NCBI GenBank assembly: GCA_029378245.1
Contig: JARKIF010000005.1
Location: 2,418,001 to 2,482,000 of the forward strand
Length of the DNA: 64,000 nt
DNA from: Roridomyces roridus
Lineage: Eukaryota; Basidiomycota; Agaricomycetes; Agaricales; Mycenaceae
Direction: 5' to 3'
Position numbers and translations under genes: made by a program. The notes below the pieces were generated by a model, which had not been told where the DNA came from, searched no databases, and saw only the letters and a program-made list of their open reading frames with translations. Numbering within the stretch: the first letter of the stretch is position 1; each line of letters opens with the position of its first letter. Shown here piece by piece: positions 49,301 to 60,648 of this stretch.

Positions 49301-49932
49301 CTAAAACGACATGGACCTCAACTTACCTTCTGCTTCAGTGAGCGCAATCGATGTGTGATTGTGGATATTCCTGACCCCTGATACCCGACTCAGACTCTTC
49401 ACACCGACTCTGTCGATGCCCTCCTGTCTCAGGTCGCAGAACTTGACAGAAAACCCAACACCGACGATATTTTCCTTTTCTTCGGGAGAAAGCTCGTCGG
49501 AATTGAGGAGCGTCTGGATCGCTGTGGCGTATTGCAAGTTTATGACTACACAAGGCTGGTTCAGCGCATCGCAACAAAGTGAAACCCAAGCTCACAAAGC
49601 TCGGTGTAATGCTCTTTCAGCACTCTGGCATTCAACAAAGCGGCGTCTCCATGGTTGGGCCGTTCGACGACCCAGGCGGAGTGAATATTGATTGAGCTAC
49701 CGGAAAGGCGGAAGATCTCGTGGATGATTGGCTGCCATGTTTCTTGGTCTGGGAAAACCATGAAGCGCAAAACTGTAGAGTAAGAAGTTGAAAACATACT
49801 CAAGCCAATTCCTCCAGCAAATAAAAGTGTGGGCCCGGGCCTGCCAGAGTCTGGCTTGTATTGGGTCGCAATACATTGCAGAGGGCGGTCGTAGCAATAA
49901 TTGAAGGTCACCGAACAAGAAACCAAGTGCAT
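49301..49932 (-). pseudogene. Truncated alpha/beta-hydrolase (lipase-like)
   Basis: Starts MHLVSCSVTFNYCYD, then PTLLFAGGIGL. After a 54-nt intron it reads NQETWQPIIHEIFRLSG, SAWVVERPNHGDAA and later AIQTLLNSDELSPEEKENIV. The position of the nucleophile elbow reads GVGFSV rather than GxSxG, and the homology stops there: no acid or His part follows. This matches the first third of fungal alpha/beta hydrolases. Likely a dead gene. Confidence 0.7.
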
Positions 49933-51367
49933 CTCGGAAGAGAAGAGAATCGGATAGGCGAACGGAGGGGGACGTTAATCGCACGTCGTGCGTCTCCTGC
50001 GGAGTACATGTGGAGTTGCATTCATGGAGAGGCCGTCATTGTCCCAGTGGGCAGTCTAAGAGGGATAGCGGCCCGCCATCCTATCTGGTTAAAGCGGGTG
50101 TCTGCCGACCTTTGCGGGATGCTGACCCTGGACGACGTCCGCGGAGGCGAGCATTAGAGGCTAATGTAGTGTAGCATCTGCCTAGTGTAGCATCTGCCTA
50201 TTGTGTGTGACTGTGGCAACACACCTGGCCACTCAGCGTCTATCGGAGCCTTGGTTGAGGCCTTGAGGTGCCATTTGAGAAGATGGAAATAGCCGGGCGG
50301 CCCGGGTCGCAACTCACGGCATTGATCGAAACCTCAGTTTGAACAGAACGCTCATGTTGATACCGTGGAGATCGTGCCAGCCGACCAGTCATCAAATTAG
50401 ACGGAAACGAATCTCAAGATTTCACGATTCCCTGGCTGAGTCCTTGTTCGGACTGGTTCCACTTGGGCTCACTCAGGACATGATTCCATCTGGAACTTGC
50501 TTTTAGCACCGTAGAACGGGCTCTTCTACATAGACCGCGTAGACCGCGTACGAGGTGTAGACTGACCATTCGCGTAAGTCTGTTGGCGCCATCCCCGGAA
50601 GGGCTGGAAGAAGCAAGTGTTCTTGCCGAAGTGTGATCGCAGCGCCCGCCGTCAAGTTCCTGGACAACCATCAGACAGCCAGAAGGTGGGGTATAAATCC
50701 GCGGGACTTGACGTTTTCATCTTTGTTTCTTGCCCTCATTGTCCCCTCGTCTGCCCCCCATTCGCATCCTTCTCGGTGTCTCTGTCAGCTTCAAGAGTCA
50801 AGTCCTGGGTTCCTTCTGTTCTTTGCCTTCATCTGTCACTTGCTCCGGCATCTCGTGGTCTCTCTCCGGCGTCAAGTCCTTCAATCCTCTCGAGTTTTTT
50901 TTCGGATGCCTTTCTGTGCCTCTCATGAGTAGCTAGTGTATTGTAACTACCCGTGTTGCTGATGTATTGTAACTACTACCCGTGTTACTCAATACGATGT
51001 TGTTTCATTCAATATATTTTTGCCCCGTCTTCAGCTGTCAATGAACATCAGCGATGGGGTACGGCGCCCCGGAAATAATCACCAATCTGGCTCGGCTGTT
51101 TAAGCGGTTGTTTCTACGTGTTATACGCGACTCTACCGTAGAGTACAGTAAAAGAGCCTCCGCAATATAGAGGTAACCTTTGTACCCGAATACGCGGCAT
51201 ACCCGGTCTACATAGGCCTATGTAGACTGCCCGGGTTTTCCAGATGTCCGATATCAGTTCCGAAGCTGCTGAAAGCCCTTGGCTGGCGGCGACCCGAAGC
51301 CGTTCCACCGTGTCGCCGCAAAACGGATTACTACGCCGCCGCGTTCTCAGGTGTGAATGCTATAAAG
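49933..51367. other. Gene-free region with small repeats and palindromes
   Basis: Contains TAGTGTAGCATCTGCC in tandem (50165-50200), two tandem copies of TGTATTGTAACTAC (50937-50990), and a perfect 22-bp palindrome at 51206-51227. A pyrimidine-rich stretch at 50720-50930 follows GTATAAATCC but opens no convincing gene. Confidence 0.5.
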
Positions 51368-52721
51368 ATGTCCCTCGAATTTGGACTCTCTCAGCCCGAC
51401 GATGGACCAATTGACTTTGCGCTCCCGGGTCCTCGCAGGCAGCTCCGACGCATTTCCAGTCCGATTTTTTCTGCGATACGGTCTGTATTGTCTCTGGTCT
51501 TCTCTGTGCACTTGAATCTCATCTCCTCAAGCTCGCTCGGCTGCGTTTGCTCTCGTTCACCGAGGCATCACTCGTGGGCAGTTGATAATTGTGGACTCTG
51601 AAGGCAAACATGTCTTTGGTGAAGAAGCCAGCGAGTGCCGAGTCAACCTCACTGTACTCGACAATGCCATGTGGGGGCAAATATTTCTTTCGCATGATCT
51701 AGGCTGTATGTGCCCCAGATCTAGAGTGGGATGAAGTTGATTTTTATCTTCCAGTTGCCGAGGCATATATGCAAGGCAATTTGGAGGTTCCCGATCTCAA
51801 GGCCACGTTGAACGCACGCGTTTTCATTCATTCGCCTGCTCCAACTGACCTCCGTAAAGTTGTTCCTTGACAATCGCGCGGGCCTCACTTTCATGGCGTC
51901 ATCCTTGAATTTCTTGTTCGAGCTTGCTTCTTCCACCCTCTCGAACACGATCTTCAGACAAAACCTTGTCATGGCTCGAAAAAGCGCGGTATTTATTCAC
52001 ACGTCAAGTTGGCAACTTCTTCATCTTATCGCTCACAGGAACTTTCATACGACATCTCAAACGTCTTCATGAAGGTAATCATAATGTTCGTTGTAAATCC
52101 AGGACTCATTCGCGACCCAGTGCTTCTTGAGCAAAGAGATGATGTACTCAGCGGCTCTCTGGGGCGATGCCGAGCATGGACCCCGGGGTGACCTCAACCA
52201 CGGTCCAACAGAGGGAGATCTCGAACGAGCCCAAGATCGCAAAATCCAACACTTTTTGAAGAACGCTCGACTTGTGCCTGGGGACCGTGTGTTGGAGATC
52301 GGGTCTGGATGGGGCGCGATGGCAATTGCGGTTCGGCACTTTCTTTCTTTCTTCCAGTTGGATCGTCTAATCCAGTGCAGGCGGGTCGAATGGGATGCAC
52401 AGTCGACTCGATAACACTCTCGAAAGAACAAAAGAAAGAAGCTGACGAGAGGATTGCAGCTGCTGGACTTTCCGAGTTCGTCCGAGTTCACCTCTGCGAC
52501 TATCGGGAAATGCCACCTTCTTTTGAACACGCTTTTGACGCCTGCGTCAGTTGCGAGATGCTTGAAGTGAGTGTATGCGCATGTTTACTGCTCTATGTTG
52601 AAAATTTGCAGGCCGCGGCGCATATTTTGAAGCTATCGACTGGGCTCTGAAACCGGACAAAGCCACCGTGGTCATCTCGGTCTCTACGCAGCCGGAGGAT
52701 CGTTACTCGGAACATCAGTGA
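51368..52721 (+). pseudogene. Cyclopropane-fatty-acyl-phospholipid synthase-like pseudogene
   Basis: Opens MSLEFGLSQPDDGP, followed in pieces by GQLIIVDSEGKHVFGEEAS, LGFAEAYMQGNLEVPDLKA, SYDISN, EMMYSAALWGDAEHGPRGDL, the SAM-binding VLEIGSGWGAMAIA, SITLSKEQKKEADERIAAAG, VRVHLCDYREMPPSFEHAFD and SCEMLE. The next exon continues AYFEAIDWALKPDKATVVIS only in a shifted frame, the usual HVG after EMLE is missing, and the frame stops after STQPEDRYSEHQ, far short of the normal C-terminus. The active enzyme adds a methylene or methyl group to fatty acyl chains using SAM. Confidence 0.8.
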
Positions 52722-53789
52722 CTTTCGTTCTCAGCTCCCTGTCACTGTGAAAACATCGGCGCATGAAATTCATGTCGCCGTGCCATGAAGACGCAAAATC
52801 AGGGCCGCTGGCCTGAAATGAATGGATCATGCATCTCGGGTCATTCAGGCGTTATTTGGTGAGTTTTACTCACTCTGCACCAAGGACCAAATCATGTGCT
52901 TGGCGGTGAATTTCAGGGACCCCGGTGTTGAAACAGTCAAGCCAAAATCATGCGAGAAGGGCATGAAAATCAACGCAAAAGATGCAATTGAGCATTGATC
53001 GAGCTAGAGTGTTATTCGTTCAGCCTATCGCAATTCTGCTCATGCCCGACAAGCATACCGTTCCAGAGTGGCATATTACAGGCAGCCGAGCTTGCGAAAA
53101 GCGAAATATTCCTTGTGTGGAGCGCGTGCTGCGGATGATGTCAGTGGTGTCACGCTTGTCACAGCGCTCCACTCCTTCCTCCTAACCCTCACGTCCCTCT
53201 TGCCCCCGCTTCGTCAACGCCCTCCTCTTCGACCTCTTTCCGTCAGGAGCCCCGTCAGCTACACTCCATGGTACCGTAGACCTCAGGACCAGTTTCAAAC
53301 CCTCGCCACCGACAGGTACCGGTTTGAAGCCCAAGCCGCCGTGGCCATCACAAATGGGTGTAGGGCTCGAGCGTCGGAGATCCTGGCTCACTGATGAGGC
53401 CAGCGGGCATCGGTTGCGTCGCTAACTCTGTTTATTTACTCTGGTCTGACCCATTACAAATATGACCCTCAAGAAGTTCTCAAGTCCGTGGAGCAGATTG
53501 GAACGCCGGGAGCTCTCGCTCCGTCTCTTACATCTAGTACGTGCCCCATCCATCGCCTAATTGCCGTTCCCCTTGATGCACTCGGAATCATTCTCTACGA
53601 TGTCCTCCCGCTCCGCTAGTCGCAACTCGAGGTATGTTCCGTGGCCATATCCCGGAGATGCTCTACTTAAATGGGATGAACTTTAGCCGACGACGTTATC
53701 GACACCGACTATGCGGATGTGGCTTGGGTGGAGGCGGAGGCGAGACTGGGCGGCGTGGTGGTAGCACGTTGTTGTATCACATACATTTA
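52722..53789. other. Gene-poor region
   Basis: No supported gene. Open stretches at 53068-53394 and 53420-53560 (reading YDPQEVLKSVEQIGTPGALA in one frame) look like remnants, but I do not recognise the family. Confidence 0.4.
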
Positions 53790-54373
53790 CTTTGAAATCC
53801 ATCTGGTTTCCATGTTATGTCCCGTTCCAACGCCAACTCCGGTACCTCAACTCCGGTACTCAACTCCGGTACTCAACTCCGGTCACGTCGGGATGCCTCC
53901 CGACGTCGAAGCGCATCACGCGCTCCTCGGTTCTATCCGGGTACTCGGGTTTTCACGCGATGAAGGTATCTGAGCGTTTCCCCCGGACTTGGTATTCATC
54001 AGGATATCCACTTGATCATTCCGTGCGGACTTAATCAGCTTATATCCACATAGCCGCATAAGTCCGTTTCTATTATTGGTCTGTGGTAATGACATATATC
54101 TCTACTTACTCGTATATAAGACTTTCCTTATCTGTATTCAACCTTAGTTGATAATTGACGTTCTTGACTACTCGTCTTGGCTGGTTCCTACTCCTTCCCT
54201 TCCTATCAACATAGCAAGGCGTCTTTGACACCCTACTCCTCTGTGGTGCTCTTAGATCGCTCCTCCGGTCGACTCCTTTCAACTCCGGTCACTACCGGAG
54301 TTCCGGCTTCTACTCCGGACTTGTCTTTTGGAATCGGATCGTAACAGTATTATCAACTCCGCACATCTTCGCT

Positions 54374-56679
54374 ATGTCTAACCTACCCCCTAATCAACCC
54401 AACCAACCTCCCAACACGGATCAACGCATACGCATTCAAGACAACCGGCTTTCTGAGGACTCCGCGGCAATTGACAATAGACGTAGACGCCAGTCTACTA
54501 TATTCGCTCAAATTCCGTTGATCGTTCGTCCTTCGATACAAAACCCGGTTCCACCGATCCTACAAACCCCCCCTGCTGCGACGGGTCAGTTCTCGATCCC
54601 GCCGTATGGTCCTTACCGAGATCGGTTCGTTCCGTCTCCCGGTTCAAATTGGGACCCAAACTTACCTCCTTTGCCTAATTCCCCGTCTCGTTCCGCCGGT
54701 GGTTTGGCCCGGAATACTCCGGCTCAAAACCAATCCACTGCACAGCGCTATACCATCCCCATGAATTTCCCGATTTCACCGTCCGTTCCCCGGTTCCAAA
54801 ACCGCGAACCGACTTCGGCTTCAATTTGGGAAGTGCGCGCGGAAGAGCATATCGCGGATTTGTCTCGACAATTGGCTGAGTCACGCCTTCACGATGATGA
54901 ATCTGACGATGGAATTCCTCTAGTTCTACCCCGTCCTAACTTCGAACCTATGGGCACTATTCCGGAGAACTCTCGCTTCGATGACTGGTTTAACAACCGA
55001 CGCAACTATACCACCGACGAACGCTATCTTGCTGGGCTTCAACGCTTTGAAGCCTTACACCCTTGGGAGTCCATTCAGGTACTCCGGTCAGACGATGGAA
55101 TGTCTAACCGGGAGTATGGACGCCATCCCACGCAAGTTCGTTTCGGTGCTTATCGCGCCTCCGGCGTAGGAATGCATCCGGAGCCAGCTCCAGCAGGTAC
55201 TCAAGCTCGTCCCGGTGATTCGGATGACGAAACGGATCCGCTCAGCCATAGTTCCTCCGTCCATCAGGGCGGTCCTCCGGGACCACCAGGTGGATATGGA
55301 GGAGGTGGCCCTCCTGGTGGTGGCCCTCTGGGGCCCCCCGGAGGTGGATTTCCAGGTGGCGGGCCTCCGGGCCCTCCATATGGCGGTGGTGGTGGAGGCG
55401 GCAATCCCGGTGGTGGACCCCCCCTGGTGGATATCCAGGTGGAGGAAACCCCGGTGGAGGAGGGGGCGGAGGCGGGCCTCCTGGGGGATTTCCCGGGGGA
55501 TTTTTTCCTCCTGGCGGTCCTCCCCAACCTGCGCCTGGCACTGATCCGTACATGGCTTACATGATGTATGAGACCGCCCAGGCGTTTAGGGACGCCGCTA
55601 CGCAATTCAGAAACCCACCTGCTCAGAGGTCGGGACGGTCAAACCTTCGGAATCCGGACCCATTCGATGGAGAAGATCCTTCAAAGCTGCGTATATTCTA
55701 CACGCAGTGTTCTCTTCGTTTTGGAGAACAACCACAGGACTTCGTCACGGACTCAAGCAAGATTATCTTCGTGATCTCATACCTCAAAGGTCGCGCGCTC
55801 TTGCACTTCACTCCGGTGATCGAGTCCCAGACACCTCCGGAATGGGACGACAATTGGGCTGCTTTCTCGCAGGAACTCTTCAACTGCTTCGGTCCGGTCG
55901 ATCCGGTCGGAGACGCCCAGGAAGAGGTCCTCAATCTCCACATGGCCAACAACGAGACCATTATCGACTTCCATCTCAAATTCGACACTCTTCGGCCTTA
56001 CCTCCCTTGGTCGGATGAGAACCTCAAGTTCATGTACTATCGTGCGCTGGCTCTTCGTCTTAAAGATGACCTCAAGACTGCGCGCTACCCCGACACGTAC
56101 ATTGGACTCCGCACTGAGGCTACTCGATTGGATTTCATCTACTGGAAGTTCGAGAAGGAGAGGCAGAGAGAGCGGGAGAGGAAGAAGCGGATGGGCGGTG
56201 GTGGAGGTTCTGGCTCCGGTTCCGGTAACGACAATCCGAAATCCGGCAACAACGCCAAGAACACCAACTCCGGTAACTCGTCTGGCAACTCCGGTTCCGG
56301 CAACTCCGGTAACTCTGGTAATTCGTCTGGTCAGCAAAACCGCAAGGGAAATCCTAGGAAGGATCCAAAAACTCCCTCCGGTAACAACAACGCTGCCCAG
56401 ACCAATCCGGCTCCCAACAAGAATCCGCCCCCGAAGAAGACCAAGCCCTATGAGAAGAATCTCACCCAGGGTGGTAAGCTGAAGCAGGAGGAACGGGATC
56501 GCCGTAAGGCGAACAATCTCTGCATGTACTGCGGAGAGGCAGGTCATCAGGCGTCCGATTGTCCCAAGCGGACTACTCCGGTCGCTGGCCGTGGGTCTCA
56601 AACCACTCCGGCCCCTGCTGCTACAACTCCCGCTCCCGCAGCCCCTGCGTCGACAACCCCGGCCGCGCCAAAAAATTAG
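54374..56679 (+). CDS. Gag polyprotein of chromovirus, split by frameshift in a C7 run
   Basis: Two overlapping frames. The first (54374-55564) is Pro/Asn-rich, then a Gly-Pro repeat, and runs out of register after seven C at 55418-55424. The second frame picks up the same Gly-Pro repeat and continues PYMAYMMYETAQAFRDAA, a retrotransposon Gag core (IFYTQCSLRFGEQPQ, HFTPVIESQTPPEWDD, FHLKFDTLRPYLPW), a Ser-Gly-Asn linker and one CCHC knuckle (CMYCGEAGHQASDC). It forms the virus-like particle and binds RNA. The shift is -1; it could be mutation, sequencing error or recoding. Confidence 0.85.
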
Positions 56680-59600
56680 GCCGCAGTCCGGACGCCTCAA
56701 TCCCCAGTCCGGACTGCGTTGACGGCGGGGATCTTCCCGAGGTACGACTCAACGCTTCCTCTCTTTCATCTAATGCCCTTTACGTTTTACTTTTTCTATC
56801 TCTACTGCGCGCGGACTATGTATCTCTGGACGAGCGTGAACTAGGCGTAACCCTAGGCTCGTCCGATGTATCGAGGCAACTTGCCGAGGGATTCAACTCC
56901 CACATTAATGCGCTCGTGGACTCCGGTTCATCGCATTGTTTCGTCTCAGACAGGTTCTGTGACGAAAAGGGTTATCTCCCTTATTTTGTACCTCCGGTCA
57001 AGGTGCGGTATTTGGATGGCTCGTCCTCGATCATTAACCGTCAGATCCGGCTGCTCATCCGGTTTCCTTCCGGCGACGTCCATTTAATGGAATTCTATGT
57101 CACCCGTCTTGATCCTCCCTGCGACATGGTCCTCGGATACAACTGGCTTCACCGCTACAATCCGTTGATTGACTGGAAGAATGCTAGTATCGCTTTCCGG
57201 ACCACATCCAATGGGAATCTTGTGTCAACACCAACTCCGGTCGAGTCTCTCTCCTCCGGTTCTGGGACCCCAACTCCGGTCCCGACTCCGACATCGTCGC
57301 CATCGACCTCAGCTCCTTCAGAGCAACATTCCGAGGCCACCGAGCCTCGTCCATTCATTACTCCACCAAAAATCTCTCTGGTCTCTGCTGCAGCTTACCG
57401 TTCTATATTCAAGGATAAGGACGTCCAGCAGTTTACGATGCAGGCCCAACCAAAGGAAGAAGTTACTGCCAAGTCCGGTTCCCTAGAGGATCCGGACCTG
57501 TCTAAAATTCCTTCGGAGTACCATGACTTCGCTGACGTATTTTCAGAGCAGGAAGCGTACAACCTTCCTCCTCACCGCGAATATGATCTCAAGATCGAAA
57601 CCATCGACGGCGAAGTCCCTCCGGTCGGGCACGTCTACTCCCTTTCGCAATCCGAGCTCGCTGCACTCCGCGAGTTCATCGACAAGAATATTCGTTCCGG
57701 ATTCATCTACCCGTCCCGGTCGAATCATGGAGCTCCTATCCTTTTCGCCAAGAAGAAGGATGGTTCGCTCCGACTCTGTGTCGATTACAGAGGTCTTAAC
57801 CGCATCACGAAGAAGGATCGTTATCCTCTTCCATTGATTGCTGACCTCTTGGATGCTCCGGGAAAGGCGCGTATCTATACCAAACTTGATCTTCGGCACG
57901 CTTACCATCTTCTCCGAGTTGCTGAGGACGATGAGTCCAAAACTGCATTTCGGACTCGCCACGGCTCTTTCAACTTCAGAGTCGTACCGGAGGGTTTATC
58001 TAACGCTCCGGCGGCTTTTCAGCGCTTCCTGAATAGCCTGTTCGCGGACTTGCTTGACGTTTACGTCGTTGTCTATTTGGATGACATTCTGGTTTACTCC
58101 GGAGACAAAGCTCAGCACACAGCGCACGTACGGGAAGTACTCCGGCGCCTCCGGGCCTCCGGTTTGTACTGCAAACTCCCCAAATGCGAGTTCGGTGTAA
58201 CAACGTGCGAGTACCTCGGCTATATTCTCTCTCCGGATGGATTCCGGATGGCCGAGGAGAAGATTGCGGCGATAATGGAATGGCCGGTCCCACGTAAAGT
58301 TAAGGACGTTCAGTCATTCCTTGGCTTTTGCAACTTCTACCGTAGATTCATCTGGAATTACTCCGGTATCACGGTCGCCCTGACACGCCTCACGCGTAAG
58401 GGCTTGAAGTGGGACTGGACCTCCATCTGCCAAGACGCGTTTGAGACGCTCAAGAGGGCTTTCACCGAAGCTCCGGTTCTCCATCACTGGGTTCCCGGCC
58501 GTCAACTTACGGTCGAAACGGACGCTTCGGACTACGCTATCGCCTCCATCCTATCAATTCAAGGAGACGACGGCGACATCCATCCCCTCGCATTCCGGAG
58601 CCGGACTCTGCAGAACGCGGAGCTCAACTACGACACCCACGACAAGGAACTCCTCGCCATCTTCGACGCTTTCGAGCATTGGCGCCAATACCTCGAAGGA
58701 GCTCCTCTTACAGTGGATGTTGTCACCGACCACAAGAACCTGGAGTATTTTGCTACCACAAAGACGCTTACCCGTCGACAGGTTCGCTGGTCAGAGAAAC
58801 TCTCCGCGTTTAATATGCTCATCCGGTTCCGTCCTGGACGGCTTGGGGGAAAACCTGACGCGTTAACTAGACGATGGGACGTCTATGCTAAAGAGGGGGA
58901 TAGGGATTATGTTCAGGCCAATCCGCAAAATTTTCGGCCAATTTTCACCTCCGAACACCTCTCCGCGTCACTCCGGGCAACATTTCTTGAAGAAATCGTA
59001 CTCCGGTCATCGGTCGTTTTGGACGTCAAGAAGCTCTACTCCGACATCCGGACTCATCTCTCCGACGATCCTCACGCCCTTGCGGGTCTGGAACTCGCTA
59101 AAACCGGCACCAACCCTCGCTGGACGACAGACGAGGCTGGCTTACTCCGCTTAGACGGACGAATCTATGTTCCCTCATGCTCCGGTTCTTCACCGGAGCT
59201 CCGTGTACGTGTTTGCCAGTTTAAGCATGATCATATTCTTGCTGGTCACTTCGGACAGAACAGGACGCTGGCTCTGATCCGGAAGGAATTCACTTGGCCA
59301 AATTGTCGCGACTTCGTCAAAGACTATGTCAAGTCCTGCGTCACGTGTGCGAGGAACAAGAAGCCCAGGCACCGTCCTTACGGTCTCCTGAAACCCCTTC
59401 CAGTGCCTCTTCGTCCTTGGCATTCGATATCCATGGATTTCATCGAGCAACTTCCGGCCTCCGGCGAGTACGATTGTATTCTTGTGATCGTTGATCGTGC
59501 TTCGAAGCAGGTTATCCTCATTCCCTGCGACGTTCACATCGACTCTCCAACACTCGCCCGGATGTTCCTCATTCACGTTTTCTCCAAACACGGAGTTCCG

Positions 59601-60506
59601 GCACACGTCACTTGTGACCGGGGTTCCGAATTCATATCTTCCTTCTTTCGTTCTTTGGGCGAACTCCTCGACATGAAGATCCATTATACTTCGGGTTACC
59701 ATCCGGAAGCTGATGGTCAAACGGAACGGATGAACCAGACGGTCGAGCAGTACATCCGCATTTACTGCTCTTACCAACAGGATGATTGGGATACACTCCT
59801 TCCTCTTGCCGAATTCTCGTTGAACAACGCTCCTAACGCCTCCACAGGCATTACTCCGTTCTTCGCGAATAAAGGCTACGATCCCCTCCTGTCCGTCCAT
59901 CCAGAACTCAATGTCGCCAACACATACGCTCGCGACTTCGTGGTCAATCTCAACGAACTCCACGAGTTCCTCCGGGACCAAATCCGGTCTGCACAAAGTA
60001 CTTACAAGGAAACGGCGGACCGGAAACGCATTCAACATCCGGACATCAAAGTCGGTGATGAGGTGTTCATTTCCACCAAGTACATCAAGACCAAGCGTCC
60101 AACTCCGAAGTTCTCGGAGACGCACATCGGTCCGTATGAGGTTATTGGAAAACCTAGCGCTGCCTCGTTCCAGGTGCGACTTCCAAAAAATCTGTCCCAA
60201 GTTCACCCAGTTTTCCATGTTTCTCAACTCGAACCCCACTTCCGGAATCCCTTCCCCGGTCGAGAAATCCCTCCACCACCTCCGGTAGAGGTCGACGGCG
60301 AAGAGCATTTCGAGGTCAAACAAATCGTTGACTCCAAGCTCGACCGGAGGTACCGGATTAAACTCCGGTACTTGGTCGAATGGATGGGCTACGAGAACAC
60401 GGATGAACAATTCACATGGGTTGGAGCAGACGACATACAGGCAGGTGAGGCGTTGGACGACTTCCATCGCCGATATCCAGACAAGCCTGGCCCGTTACAA
60501 ATCTAA
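56559..60506 (+). CDS. Pol polyprotein of chromovirus
   Basis: An intact frame of about 1315 codons. Aspartic protease: ALVDSGSSHCFVSD. Reverse transcriptase: LRLCVDYRGLNRIT, KLDLRHAYHLLRV and the YLDDILVYSG catalytic site. RNase H: TVETDASDYAIASILS then DKELLAIFDAFEHWRQYL. Integrase: HHCC zinc part (HDHILAGHFG ... CVTCARNK) and the catalytic D, D, E in SMDFIEQLP, TCDRGSEFIS and HPEADGQTERMNQ. A C-terminal chromodomain (YLVEWMGYENTDEQFTWVG) marks a chromovirus, which targets integration to marked chromatin. The frame is -1 to Gag and overlaps it by at least 121 nt with no ATG at the start, so it is probably made by -1 frameshifting. Confidence 0.93.
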   Translation: MSQADYSGRWPWVSNHSGPCCYNSRSRSPCVDNPGRAKKLGRSPDASIPSPDCVDGGDLPEVRLNASSLSSNALYVLLFLSLLRADYVSLDERELGVTLGSSDVSRQLAEGFNSHINALVDSGSSHCFVSDRFCDEKGYLPYFVPPVKVRYLDGSSSIINRQIRLLIRFPSGDVHLMEFYVTRLDPPCDMVLGYNWLHRYNPLIDWKNASIAFRTTSNGNLVSTPTPVESLSSGSGTPTPVPTPTSSPSTSAPSEQHSEATEPRPFITPPKISLVSAAAYRSIFKDKDVQQFTMQAQPKEEVTAKSGSLEDPDLSKIPSEYHDFADVFSEQEAYNLPPHREYDLKIETIDGEVPPVGHVYSLSQSELAALREFIDKNIRSGFIYPSRSNHGAPILFAKKKDGSLRLCVDYRGLNRITKKDRYPLPLIADLLDAPGKARIYTKLDLRHAYHLLRVAEDDESKTAFRTRHGSFNFRVVPEGLSNAPAAFQRFLNSLFADLLDVYVVVYLDDILVYSGDKAQHTAHVREVLRRLRASGLYCKLPKCEFGVTTCEYLGYILSPDGFRMAEEKIAAIMEWPVPRKVKDVQSFLGFCNFYRRFIWNYSGITVALTRLTRKGLKWDWTSICQDAFETLKRAFTEAPVLHHWVPGRQLTVETDASDYAIASILSIQGDDGDIHPLAFRSRTLQNAELNYDTHDKELLAIFDAFEHWRQYLEGAPLTVDVVTDHKNLEYFATTKTLTRRQVRWSEKLSAFNMLIRFRPGRLGGKPDALTRRWDVYAKEGDRDYVQANPQNFRPIFTSEHLSASLRATFLEEIVLRSSVVLDVKKLYSDIRTHLSDDPHALAGLELAKTGTNPRWTTDEAGLLRLDGRIYVPSCSGSSPELRVRVCQFKHDHILAGHFGQNRTLALIRKEFTWPNCRDFVKDYVKSCVTCARNKKPRHRPYGLLKPLPVPLRPWHSISMDFIEQLPASGEYDCILVIVDRASKQVILIPCDVHIDSPTLARMFLIHVFSKHGVPAHVTCDRGSEFISSFFRSLGELLDMKIHYTSGYHPEADGQTERMNQTVEQYIRIYCSYQQDDWDTLLPLAEFSLNNAPNASTGITPFFANKGYDPLLSVHPELNVANTYARDFVVNLNELHEFLRDQIRSAQSTYKETADRKRIQHPDIKVGDEVFISTKYIKTKRPTPKFSETHIGPYEVIGKPSAASFQVRLPKNLSQVHPVFHVSQLEPHFRNPFPGREIPPPPPVEVDGEEHFEVKQIVDSKLDRRYRIKLRYLVEWMGYENTDEQFTWVGADDIQAGEALDDFHRRYPDKPGPLQI

Positions 60507-60648
60507 TTGTCAAACCCCGGCCGAGCCTTTCCAACTTCAGGTTCAATACCTCGGCCGGGTAAACGTTCGTTCATCAAAATTCTATTTACATTTTGCCTTT
60601 ACTTATACAAACGTTCGTTTCACACGAATCCGGCGACTATCTACATTG

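Larger units (their letters stand above)
53790..60506 (+). mobile_element. Ty3/gypsy chromovirus retrotransposon, 3' LTR not seen
   Basis: Gag and Pol with protease, reverse transcriptase, RNase H, integrase and chromodomain in Ty3 order. The leader 53790-54373 shares with the coding part a striking excess of ACTCCGGT/TCCGGA words, including three tandem CTCCGGTAC-type units at 53834-53882. It probably holds the 5' LTR, but without a second LTR its ends cannot be fixed. No match to the leader was found between 60507 and 64000. The left border is therefore approximate. Confidence 0.85.

Noticed and set aside
50617..50936. Three overlapping frames downstream of a TATA-like site
   Set aside because: All three are Ser/Leu/Pro translations of one pyrimidine-rich tract; none is preferred or resembles a known protein.
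55777..56700. A 307-codon frame antisense to gag
   Set aside because: It mirrors the Ser-Gly-Asn linker and gag core with no domain of its own; strong codon bias of gag explains the open antisense frame.
59190..60467. A 425-codon frame antisense to pol
   Set aside because: Exact shadow of the integrase and chromodomain region; its translation has no recognisable family.
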